Shown here: piece after piece, positions 22,321 to 28,809 of the stretch
Position numbering within the stretch: the first letter of the stretch is position 1
How the letters are laid out: every line of letters starts with the position of its first letter
DNA from: CBCPMX01 sp965120355
GTDB taxonomy: Bacteria; Bacillota; Clostridia; Oscillospirales; Oscillospiraceae
Direction: 5' to 3'
Assembly: GCA_965120355.1 (NCBI GenBank)
Contig: CBCPMX010000077.1
Span: 1-28,809, forward strand
Length of the DNA: 28,809 nucleotides
Translations under genes and position numbers: made by a program
The notes under the pieces: generated by a model
What the model was told of the DNA's origin: nothing
The model's input: the letters and a program-made list of their open reading frames with translations, nothing else
Databases searched by the model: none

Positions 22321-24688
22321 CAGGCGCCTCCTCCCCTGCCGCCTTTTTTGCGGTCCCTTTTTTCGTTGCTGTCTTTTTTGCCCCCGCTGTCTTGGAGGCC
22401 GCTGTCTTGGACTTCGTCTTCTTTGCGGTTGAAGCGCTGGCCGCCGCTGTCTTTTTCGCAGGAGCGGCTTTTACGGCAGTGGTTTTTTTCGCACCGGACT
22501 TTTTATCCGCAGTCTTTTCCGCATCTTCCGCCTCCGTGGGCGCCACAGCGTCCTCAGAGACAGCGGTCACTTTGCGGCGGTAGCCGCGTTTATCCTCCGG
22601 CAGGAAGTTCTCACACGCCTCATTGATGCAGAAGGGCTTGCTGTTGCCCTTGCCGGATTTTTTAAACAGCGTCTGGCCGCAGTAAGGGCAATCCTCCGCC
22701 GTGGGGACATCCCAGGACATAAACCCGCATTCCATCCCCCGCTCGCAGGCATAGTATGGGTAGCCGCGCTTGGACTTCCGCTTGACCATGCCGCTGCCGC
22801 ACTTGGGGCACCGGCCCGGCATCCGCTCCAGCAGCGGCTTGGTGTTTTTGCACTCCGGGAAGCCAGGACAGGCAATGAACCGGCCAAACCGGCCCATTTT
22901 GATGACCATTTTGCGGCCGCACAGCTCGCAGATCTCGTCGGTTTCCTCGTCAGGCACCTTGACCCGCGGCGCTTCCTCAGCGGCCAGCACATGCTCATGG
23001 AAGTCGCCATAGAAGTCCCGCAAAACCTGCTTCCACGGCAGTTTGCCTTCTTCCACCTGATCCAGCCGTTCTTCCATGCCGGCAGTAAATTCCACATCAA
23101 TGATATCCGGAAACCGCTCCTTCATCAGCTGGGTCACCACTTCGCCCAGGGGCGTCGGTACCAGCCGCCGGTCCTGCTTGAGCACATAGCCCCGGTCCTG
23201 AATCGTAGATACAATAGACGCATAGGTGGACGGACGGCCCACGCCCTTTTCTTCCATGGCCCGTACCAACGTCGCCTCCGTATAGCGCGCCGGGGGCTGC
23301 GTAAAGTGTTGGTCTTTGGACGACTTGTCCATGGTGAGAGCCTCCCCCTCCTGCAAATTGGGAAGCGGCGAGAGCACTTCTTCCTGCTCATCGTCCCGGC
23401 CCTCTTCATAGACCGCTGTAAAACCGGCAAACTTTAAACTCTGGTGATTGGCCCGGAACACATGTCCGGCAGCCTCCGTGTCAATGGCCACGGTGTCATA
23501 GACTGCATTGGACATCTGGCAGGCTACGAACCGGCTCCAGATCAGTTTATACAATTTATATTGATCAGCAGTCAGGTCTCCCCGAATGTTCTCCGGATCC
23601 AGATGGACATTGCTGGGCCGGATGGCCTCGTGGGCGTCCTGCGCCGCATTTTTCGTCTTATAGACGCGAGGCGCGCCGGGATAATACGCTTCACCGTAGC
23701 GGCTGCGGATAAACTGCGCTGCCGCCGCCACTGCTTCGTCGCTGAGGCGCTGAGAGTCGGTACGCATATAGGTAATCAGACCCACGGTACCCTCGCCGGT
23801 GATATCCACGCCTTCATACAGCTGCTGCGCGATGGCCATGGTTCGCTTCGGGGTCATCCCAAGTTTACGGGACGCCTCCTGTTGGAGGGTGGACGTAATG
23901 AAGGGTGCAGTGGGAGATTTTTTCTTCTCCGACCGCTTCACAGAACGAACCGTAAAAGGTACGCCGGAAATGTCGCGGATTATTGCATCGACTTCTGCCT
24001 CTGTGTTCAGGTCCCGCTTTTTGCTGTCAGTGGCCTCAGCATGATACCGTGCAGTAAAGCTGCCGGCACCGGCCACGCGGTTCAAATGCACATCCAGTGT
24101 CCAGTATTCCTGTGGCTGGAAGGCACGGATTTCTTCCTCCCGATCCACCACCAGGCGGGTAGCCACAGACTGGACCCGGCCGGCAGACAGGCCGCGCCGC
24201 ACCTTTTTCCACAGCAACGGACTGAGCTGGTAGCCTACGATCCGGTCCAGCACACGGCGGGCCTGCTGCGCATCCACCAGGTCATAGTCGATGCCCCGGG
24301 GATGCTGAATGGACTGGTTGACCACGTTCTTTGTGATCTCGTTAAAGGTCACACGCATGGTTTTGTCATCCGGGATGCCCAGCAATTCTTTCAGATGCCA
24401 GGAGATGGCCTCGCCCTCCCGGTCCGGGTCCGTTGCCAGATAGACGCTTTGGCTGTCCTTTGCGGATTTTTTTAGATCTTTAATAATCTCTTCCTTGCCC
24501 TTCAAGGGCACATAATGGGGTTCAAAATCGTGCTCCAGGTCCACGCCCATGGTACTCTTCGGCAGATCGCGCAGATGTCCCATGCATGCCTTGACCTGAT
24601 AATCCGGCCCCAGATATTTTCCAATGGTTTTAGCCTTGGACGGCGACTCGACAATCACAAGGCTGGTATTGCTTTTGGCTTTTGCCAT
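22313..24688 (-). CDS. topA: DNA topoisomerase I with Lys/Ala-rich tail
   Basis: Type IA topoisomerase relaxing negative supercoils. The 791-residue protein has the Toprim domain (VIVESPSKAK with Glu14; DPDREGEAISWH at 87-98), the catalytic Tyr307 in GLITYMRTDSQRLS, and three C-terminal four-cysteine zinc ribbons (starting CELCGRK, CPKCGSG and CPYCGQT). Residues about 704-791 are a low-complexity tail of AKK, TAKK and SKTA repeats, acidic at its start and end, resembling histone H1-like tails. In actinobacterial TopA such lysine-rich tails are known to raise DNA binding and processivity. ATG 24688 follows GGAGGAATCCCTG. It starts 16 bases after dprA and overlaps trmFO. Confidence 0.96.
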   Translation of the reverse strand: MAKAKSNTSLVIVESPSKAKTIGKYLGPDYQVKACMGHLRDLPKSTMGVDLEHDFEPHYVPLKGKEEIIKDLKKSAKDSQSVYLATDPDREGEAISWHLKELLGIPDDKTMRVTFNEITKNVVNQSIQHPRGIDYDLVDAQQARRVLDRIVGYQLSPLLWKKVRRGLSAGRVQSVATRLVVDREEEIRAFQPQEYWTLDVHLNRVAGAGSFTARYHAEATDSKKRDLNTEAEVDAIIRDISGVPFTVRSVKRSEKKKSPTAPFITSTLQQEASRKLGMTPKRTMAIAQQLYEGVDITGEGTVGLITYMRTDSQRLSDEAVAAAAQFIRSRYGEAYYPGAPRVYKTKNAAQDAHEAIRPSNVHLDPENIRGDLTADQYKLYKLIWSRFVACQMSNAVYDTVAIDTEAAGHVFRANHQSLKFAGFTAVYEEGRDDEQEEVLSPLPNLQEGEALTMDKSSKDQHFTQPPARYTEATLVRAMEEKGVGRPSTYASIVSTIQDRGYVLKQDRRLVPTPLGEVVTQLMKERFPDIIDVEFTAGMEERLDQVEEGKLPWKQVLRDFYGDFHEHVLAAEEAPRVKVPDEETDEICELCGRKMVIKMGRFGRFIACPGFPECKNTKPLLERMPGRCPKCGSGMVKRKSKRGYPYYACERGMECGFMSWDVPTAEDCPYCGQTLFKKSGKGNSKPFCINEACENFLPEDKRGYRRKVTAVSEDAVAPTEAEDAEKTADKKSGAKKTTAVKAAPAKKTAAASASTAKKTKSKTAASKTAGAKKTATKKGTAKKAAGEEAPDV

Positions 24689-24704
24689 CAGGGATTCCTC
24701 CGAA

Positions 24705-25994
24705 TCAATCTTCTCTTCCCGATACGGGGAACGGTTCGCTTTCTTTCAGCTTCACCAGCAACTGATACCGCCGGCCCGGCAGCTTCTCCACCAGGCCGTC
24801 CACCTCCAGCAGCGAAAGCGCCGCATTGACGCAGGATGCGGTCAGCCGCGTCCGTTCCACGATATCATCGGCATGGACCGGCCCATCCCGCAGCGCCAGG
24901 AGAATTTCCATCTGGTCTTTGCTTCTGGTGTTTTTCAGCTCTTGTAGGTCAATATATGCCCCATTTCCTTCGTTGTCAACGGCTTTTTTTGTCTTTTCCT
25001 CTGGCTGTGGCTTTGGAGCCTTCACCGCAGAGGCCACCCTGCGGCTGCGCTGCGGTGGTTTATCCAGATCCTCCGGCCGTACAGACAGCAGCTCCGCACT
25101 GTCGGGAAAGTACTGTATTTTCTGCGGATACAGGGCCTGATATTCCTCCATGACCTCCCAGCCATTGGAGATGGGCGTGGCTCCGTCCCGCAGAAGCTGG
25201 TTGCATCCCACGCTCATTTCGCTGTTCACATTGCCGGGCAGCGCGTAGACATCGCGTCCCTGTTCCAGGGCATGCCTGGCGGTGATCAGTGCGCCGCTTC
25301 CCTCCGGAGCTTCTACCACCACCACGCCTACCGCCAGTCCGGACATAATCCGGTTCCGGGCTGGGAAGTTGGCGCCCAACGGTTTTGTTCCCGGCGGATA
25401 CTCGCTGATCAGGCAGCCTCTGGTCTCCACGTCCTGGAACAGCCGCCGGTTTTCTCTGGGATAGACCACATCCACGCCGCAGCCCAACACGCCCACCACG
25501 GGCCGCCCGGCTGTCAATGCGCCTTCAATGGCGGCGGAGTCCGCGCCTCTCGCAAAGCCGGAGATTACCAGCGCGCCGCACCGGCCCATCTGGTACCCCA
25601 GCCGCCGGCCCATGAGAATGCCATAGGGAGTGGCAGATCTGGTTCCCACTACGGCAACGGCCGGTTCCGTATCAAAATCTGGAAGCCGCCCGCGGTAGTA
25701 CAGTACCACCGGCGGATCCGGAATGTTCCGCAAACGCTCCGGGTACTGGGCATCCTGCCAAGTCAAAATACTAATATTTCTTTCATAACAATCCGACAGA
25801 ATTTTCTCTACTGCCTGCATATCACGGTTTTGCAGTTCCTGCTGTTCCCGCTGTGTCAAGCCTTCCACCAGCTGCAGCGCTGCGGCGTCGGCCGCATAAA
25901 CTGCCTCAGGCGAGGAGAAGTGCTGCAATACCTTCATCAAAGTCCGGGGCGTGACGTATTTTCTGGTACTCAACCAAATCCAATATTTTGTCAT
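24705..25994 (-). CDS. dprA: DNA processing protein DprA
   Basis: Binds single-stranded DNA and loads RecA during natural transformation; also present in bacteria not known to be competent. The 429-residue protein has an N-terminal helix-hairpin/SAM-like region (about 1-75), the Rossmann fold core (AVVGTRSATPYG, SGFARGADSAAI, GVLGCGVDVVYP), a proline- and lysine-rich linker, and a C-terminal winged helix (HADDIVERTRLTASCVNAAL). The ATG at 25994 overlaps the methyltransferase stop as ATGA, and GGAGGCGAGGG precedes it. topA follows after 16 bases. Confidence 0.95.
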   Translation of the reverse strand: MTKYWIWLSTRKYVTPRTLMKVLQHFSSPEAVYAADAAALQLVEGLTQREQQELQNRDMQAVEKILSDCYERNISILTWQDAQYPERLRNIPDPPVVLYYRGRLPDFDTEPAVAVVGTRSATPYGILMGRRLGYQMGRCGALVISGFARGADSAAIEGALTAGRPVVGVLGCGVDVVYPRENRRLFQDVETRGCLISEYPPGTKPLGANFPARNRIMSGLAVGVVVVEAPEGSGALITARHALEQGRDVYALPGNVNSEMSVGCNQLLRDGATPISNGWEVMEEYQALYPQKIQYFPDSAELLSVRPEDLDKPPQRSRRVASAVKAPKPQPEEKTKKAVDNEGNGAYIDLQELKNTRSKDQMEILLALRDGPVHADDIVERTRLTASCVNAALSLLEVDGLVEKLPGRRYQLLVKLKESEPFPVSGRED

Positions 25995-26770
25995 TTTCCC
26001 TCGCCTCCTGTCGTTTCCCCCTCCAGGCGCATCTGCCATAGGACAATGGTCGCTGCTGCCGCCGCATTCAGCGACTCACAGCGTGGGGACATGGGAATGA
26101 TCAGTTTTTTGTCTGCCGCTGCCAGCAGTGTCTCGCTGACGCCGCGGCCTTCACTGCCAATGGCCGTTACCCAGCTGCGCAAATGGGCAGTACGGATATC
26201 CTCCGCATCTGCCGCCAAGGCAGTCGCGGCCAGTGGAATTTGTTTTTCCCGGCATTGGCTGATGGCCATTTCCCGGGAAATCTGCACGGGCCGTGTGCGG
26301 AATACCGCACCCATGGACGCACGGACTGTCTTGTGATTATACGGGTCGGCACAGTCCTCTGTCAAAACCACCGGAATCTCCAAGGCATCGGCCGTCCGGA
26401 GGATGGTTCCCACGTTTCCAGGATCCTGCAATCCATCTAATAGCAAGCATCCCGGCTTCAACGCGCCGTCGGTTTCCTCCGGCAGGCGGCAAACAAACAA
26501 AGCCCCTTGGGGCGCCTGCATCGGCGACACCCACGCCATCAGATCCTCCGGCAGGCGCGCAACCCGCACGTCCGGCGGCAGCATCGGACAGGCCATGCCG
26601 TCCGCCAGCAGTACCGTCTCCAGTCCCGCTTCCCATCGGACAGCCTCTTCCAGCAATTTCACGCCGTCGGCAGCATACTGGCCGCTGCTGCGGCGGTAGC
26701 TCCGGCTGGTCAAAAGCCTGCGCACATGCTGGAGCAGGGGATTTTTCCGACTGGTGATCCGCTCCTCCAT
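25991..26770 (-). CDS. TrmH/SpoU family RNA 2'-O-methyltransferase
   Basis: SAM-dependent, knotted (SPOUT) methyltransferase acting on rRNA or tRNA ribose. The 259-residue protein has an N-terminal substrate-binding domain (SRKNPLLQHVRRLLTSRSYR onward) and the three SpoU motifs: LLDGLQDPGNVGTILRTAD, the middle AIGSEGRGVS and the last PMSPRCESLNAAAAATI. The substrate cannot be told from sequence. ATG 26770 has GGGGAGG 8 bases upstream. In-frame ATGs at 26821 and 26815 with AGAGAGG nearby are possible alternatives. It is coupled to dprA by an ATGA overlap. Confidence 0.92.
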   Translation of the reverse strand: MEERITSRKNPLLQHVRRLLTSRSYRRSSGQYAADGVKLLEEAVRWEAGLETVLLADGMACPMLPPDVRVARLPEDLMAWVSPMQAPQGALFVCRLPEETDGALKPGCLLLDGLQDPGNVGTILRTADALEIPVVLTEDCADPYNHKTVRASMGAVFRTRPVQISREMAISQCREKQIPLAATALAADAEDIRTAHLRSWVTAIGSEGRGVSETLLAAADKKLIIPMSPRCESLNAAAAATIVLWQMRLEGETTGGEGK

Positions 26771-26899
26771 CACGGCGTCCTCCCCTCTCCGGCCATACCG
26801 GCCCGCGGAATCCATATACATCGTCCTCTCTCGTCTCCGGCAGCGCCCAGGATGCGTAAAGCGGAGGTGCCGCTTCCGCAGCACCCCCACGATTCTTTG

Positions 26900-27535
26900 C
26901 TAGTCTGCCGCCAGAAGGGCATCGATCATATCCAGCGCGTTCTGCGTGCGCACCACATCTTCTTCTTCATGAGTCTGGGAACTGTAGTCCATAATGGCCA
27001 GATACATATTATTCAGGCCCACCCGGTTCAGGACCGCATTATCCGACAAATCCATCAAATACGGGTTATCCTCCATGGATTCCAAACCATAGTTCTCCAG
27101 CGCGTCCGTAAAATACTCCAGCTCCGGGTTGGCATAGACCGACGCCACATCCCAATCCATCAGATAAATCACATATTCCGGATCCGTCATGCACAAATAC
27201 ATGCGTTCCTGGCTGTTGGCGCCCAGATCTCCTTCACCCATATAGACCACTTCGCAGTAGACATTGACTTTGCCGTCGCCGTTCTGATCCTCCAGCGCGC
27301 TCTCCAGTACATCCGTCAGCTCTGTCAGATTATCCTGAACCATATAAGACCTGGACGCAATGACGATCTTGGCGTCATAGCTCTCCTGCCCGACGGCATC
27401 CACCGTAATATAGATCACCAGAGCGGCAATGGTCACAATCGCCAGCACCACCCATTTATAATGAAACCAGAAGGAATTGACAAACCAATGCTGGAAACCG
27501 CCGGCCTCCTGGATTTTTGCTCTTAATTTTCCCAT
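26900..27535 (-). CDS. Single-pass membrane protein of unknown function
   Basis: I do not recognise the family. The 211-residue protein has a short basic N-terminus rich in aromatics, one membrane segment at about residues 28-46 (WVVLAIVTIAALVIYITVD), and a C-terminal part of about 165 residues that is acidic and predicted to lie outside. DQNGDGKVNV (83-92) looks like a calcium-binding EF-hand/dockerin-type loop. The remainder is rich in Asp, Glu, Tyr and Met with no catalytic motif seen. ATG 27535 follows GAGGAGCGCGCC. It is the first gene of the operon under the promoter at 27735-27763. After it come 129 bases with a GGTGCTGC-GGAA-GCGGCACC hairpin and then the methyltransferase. Confidence 0.85.
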   Translation of the reverse strand: MGKLRAKIQEAGGFQHWFVNSFWFHYKWVVLAIVTIAALVIYITVDAVGQESYDAKIVIASRSYMVQDNLTELTDVLESALEDQNGDGKVNVYCEVVYMGEGDLGANSQERMYLCMTDPEYVIYLMDWDVASVYANPELEYFTDALENYGLESMEDNPYLMDLSDNAVLNRVGLNNMYLAIMDYSSQTHEEEDVVRTQNALDMIDALLAAD

Positions 27536-27734
27536 GGCGCGCTCCTCAATTCAGGGCTCTCCCGCCGGACAAGCAAGCCGGCATCTCGACGAACCTGTGC
27601 AGTCATGTAGCATCATCCTTCTTTCCATTGTAAAACCATCCGTTTCCCAGCAGCTTATTGCGACACACGCCGCCGGTACCGGCCGGCCATCCCTGCCGGC
27701 AGTCTATCTCGCCACACACAGGGCAATTTGTTAT

Positions 27735-27763
27735 ATTATACACATGTCCCATCCTTCTGTCAA
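27735..27763 (-). promoter_or_regulatory. Consensus promoter of the dprA-topA-rnc operon
   Basis: On the minus strand TTGACA (27763-27758), exactly 17 bp, then TATAAT (27740-27735). The leader to the first gene is about 190 bases. It contains GC-rich palindromes (CTGCCGGCAG, CCGGTACCGG in 27674-27703) and a possible 25-codon frame starting near 27627, ending 19 bases before the gene. No terminator-type T run was found in it. Confidence 0.85.
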
Positions 27764-27774
27764 ACCAGAACGCG

Positions 27775-27807
27775 AAAAAACCGGCGCATCGGCCTGCGAT
27801 CCACCGG
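27775..27807 (-). terminator. Terminator just upstream of the operon promoter
   Basis: On the minus strand CCGGTG-(G)-ATCG-CAGGC-CGAT-(G)-CGCCGG, two stems around one G-G mismatch, followed by TTTTTTCG. The small reading frame at 27811-27990 stops 3 bases before the stem, so this would end a short upstream transcript. Confidence 0.7.
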
Positions 27808-27810
27808 ATT

Positions 27811-27990
27811 TTACAAATTGTTCATTTCCTGCGGCGGCAGCACCGCCCCACACGCAGGCTCTCGCCGTTCTTTTTTCGCGTGGATACGCTCTTTCGCATT
27901 GCCGCTGTTTGAAATTCGCTTGATAACGCGATATACTGCCCGCGGGTTGGGAACAGATACAAAATCCAAAGCGCATGAAGTTTTGCGCAT
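27811..27990 (-). CDS. Possible small basic protein (59 residues)
   Basis: On the minus strand ATG (27990) to TAA (27811) encodes a basic 59-residue peptide with PNPRAVYRVIKRISNSGN followed by AKERIHAKKERRE. It is supported only by the stop codon being 3 bases before a good intrinsic terminator. Against it: the ATG has no ribosome site and lies inside a GC-rich hairpin, and the overlapping frames are also open. A short noncoding RNA ending at the same terminator is an equal alternative. I do not recognise any family. Confidence 0.3.
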   Translation of the reverse strand: MRKTSCALDFVSVPNPRAVYRVIKRISNSGNAKERIHAKKERREPACGAVLPPQEMNNL

Positions 27991-28017
27991 GTGGGCCGTG
28001 CCGGCCCACGCGCTTTT
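27985..28017 (+). terminator. GC-rich hairpin with TTTT, plus strand
   Basis: GCGC-AT-GTGGGCC-GTGCC-GGCCCAC-GCGC followed by TTTT on the plus strand. It could stop plus-strand transcription entering from the operon's promoter region. No plus-strand gene ends nearby, so its role is open. Confidence 0.45.
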
Positions 28018-28189
28018 GCGTTCATGGCCGTGCCGCTGAAAACGGCCCTTGTCCTACTTTTATAATATAGCCTGGTTAAATCGTTCCATCATCGGCTTCA
28101 TATTTGGTAATCTCATTTATTGCGCACAATATGGTAGTTACTGGCTTTATTGCCCGGCAAACTCGTATAGATCATATAGTATATAGTAG

Positions 28190-28220
28190 AAGACCGCCGG
28201 CAAAAATCGGCAGTCTTTTT
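28190..28220 (+). terminator. Intrinsic terminator, plus strand
   Basis: AAGAC-c-GCCG, loop GCAAAAAT, CGGC-a-GTCTT, then TTT. Nine pairs with one C-A mismatch and a T run on the plus strand. The transcript it ends is not identified. Confidence 0.55.
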
Positions 28221-28348
28221 CAGTTGGGCGGACGTAATTACAGGACTTCAGCCTCTCAAGTTCAGACCGCCAAACCCAATTCAGCGGAGCGGGTTCGGTT
28301 TGGAAAGGAGGCGCAAGGGAGGGCGGATGACGTTTTTTCCTCAGACAT

Positions 28349-28386
28349 AAAAAGACGTCGGAGCAAAGCGAACTTTGCTCCGACGT
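28349..28386 (-). terminator. Perfect 14-bp terminator, minus strand
   Basis: The arms 28373-28386 and 28355-28368 are perfectly complementary, with a TTCG loop on the minus strand, followed by CTTTTTATG. It is one of the strongest terminators in the window, yet no gene ends near it. It may end read-through from the insertion sequence or a small RNA transcribed from about 28400-28600. Confidence 0.75.
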
Positions 28387-28533
28387 GGTACGAAGCCTCA
28401 TAAGGGTTTGGAGGAAATTGGCGAAAAATCGCGTTTTTCAGCCAGTCAACGACGTTGCTTTTGCGCAAAAAGCGCCGATTTTCTCCCAATTTATTTCGGT
28501 TGATTGTAAAATCAAGTTGAACACCTACCTAAC

Positions 28534-28557
28534 AAGAAAGTCCATAGCGACTTTCTT
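28534..28557. repeat. Perfect 9-bp inverted repeat near the IS end
   Basis: AAGAAAGTC-CATAGC-GACTTTCTT, with no T run on either side, 51 bases from the presumed IS boundary. It could be a protein-binding palindrome or part of a repeat favoured as an insertion target; neither can be decided here. Confidence 0.45.
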
Positions 28558-28608
28558 CCCGTGGTAGAATGGAACATCACAAACACCATTACCAAGGGAG
28601 GGTGGAGT

Positions 28609-28809
28609 TGTCAAAAAAAGTTTAGTCGCCAATTGCAAGGCAAGTTTCGCACTGGAACATTTGCTCAGGCCACGGTCTGCGCCGCAGCGCGCAGGTAACG
28701 CTCCCTATAGACCACCGGTGGAAGGCCGCCGGTGACGGAGGAGATGCAGCGCAAGTTATAGTAGTGAATATACCGGAACACCACGCTCTTCACTTCCTCG
28801 CGGCTCATT
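28609..28809 (-). mobile_element. IS3-family insertion sequence, one end only
   Basis: The element runs off the right edge. Its boundary is placed at TGTCAAAAAAAGTTTAGTCGCC (from 28609), since IS3-family ends usually begin with TG and the transposase stop lies about 55 bases inside. The other end, the inverted repeat partner and the target duplication are outside the window, so the boundary is approximate. Confidence 0.6.
28665..28809 (-). CDS. IS3-family transposase OrfB, C-terminal fragment
   Basis: The last 48 codons of a minus-strand transposase, stop TGA at 28667-28665, continuing past the window edge. The segment FRYIHYYNLRCISSVTGGLP followed by PVVYRERY is the characteristic end of IS3-family rve (DDE) transposases, after the catalytic core. 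The ATG at 28808 is an internal methionine, not a start. Whether the full gene is intact cannot be judged. Confidence 0.85.
   Translation of the reverse strand, partial: MSREEVKSVVFRYIHYYNLRCISSVTGGLPPVVYRERYLRAAAQTVA

Larger units (their letters stand above)
28018..28608. other. Noncoding, hairpin-rich stretch
   Basis: No supported gene. The region holds AT-rich sequence with TATAAT-like words (near 28061 and 28165-28188), two intrinsic terminators (28190-28220 plus, 28349-28386 minus), a long irregular inverted repeat (about 28403-28432 against 28463-28497) around AACGACGTT, and a perfect 9-bp palindromic element (28534-28557). The open frames on both strands lack ribosome sites and protein-like composition. 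The dense palindromes suggest a dispersed intergenic repeat or small RNA locus beside the insertion sequence. Confidence 0.5.

Noticed and set aside
27477..27923. 148-codon plus-strand frame upstream of the membrane-protein gene
   Set aside because: It covers the minus-strand promoter and leader, with low-complexity composition and no ribosome site.
28104..28403. 99-codon plus-strand frame and overlapping minus-strand frames in the right flank
   Set aside because: They read through two terminators, have no ribosome sites, and arise from palindromic sequence.
1..28809. CRISPR arrays, rRNA or tRNA genes, prophage or toxin-antitoxin modules
   Set aside because: I looked for regularly spaced repeats, tRNA-like cloverleafs and typical module genes by eye and found none; only the IS3-family end is mobile.

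Overview
The window looks like chromosomal DNA from a gut-type clostridium, probably of the Oscillospirales (Flavonifractor/Lawsonibacter/Intestinimonas-like). This is inferred from the moderately high GC, Gram-positive gene orders (dprA-topA-trmFO, plsX-rnc), a folate-dependent TrmFO, a DapL-type lysine/peptidoglycan branch, a type I glutamine synthetase beside an ANTAR regulator, and strong AGGAGG-like ribosome sites. No sequence search was possible, so the taxon is an inference.

Layout. 1-560 is noncoding: repeats, two terminators and the glnS promoter. 561-2808 (+) holds glnS and then a small unknown reading frame split by one in-frame amber codon. 2929-4622 (-) is a translationally coupled pair, an AAA+ ATPase of the DUF815 type and a GyrI-like effector-binding protein. 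4699-6804 (+) is an ABC-F ATPase behind a very short terminator/antiterminator leader, followed by ridA. 6871-17433 (-) is a nitrogen and lysine block in transcription order glnA, ANTAR regulator, dapF, dapL, gltB, gltD. 17522-19083 (-) is purF with a structured leader. 19216-27763 (-) is one long operon from a consensus promoter: membrane protein of unknown function, TrmH-type RNA methyltransferase, dprA, topA, trmFO, plsX, rnc, ending in a strong terminator. 27775-28809 is gene-poor: a possible small ORF, several perfect hairpins, and the end of an IS3-family insertion sequence that runs off the right edge.

How the genes fit together. GlnA makes glutamine. GltB/GltD turn glutamine plus 2-oxoglutarate into two glutamates. 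PurF and GlnS consume glutamine, and DapL uses glutamate as amino donor for LL-diaminopimelate, which DapF epimerises to the meso form. The only dedicated regulator in the block is an RNA-binding ANTAR protein with a receiver-like domain that lacks a recognisable phosphoacceptor aspartate. Next to it lie leaders with promoter plus hairpin-plus-U-tract architecture (dapF, purF, weaker at glnA and gltB). The dapF leader has a hexaloop hairpin with A at position 1 and G at position 4, the loop signature known for ANTAR target RNAs.

The main candidates for something not yet described are this set of attenuator-like leaders, the minimal ABC-F attenuator, the purF leader RNA, and the amber-split gene directly behind glutaminyl-tRNA synthetase. 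All RNA structures here were folded by eye.
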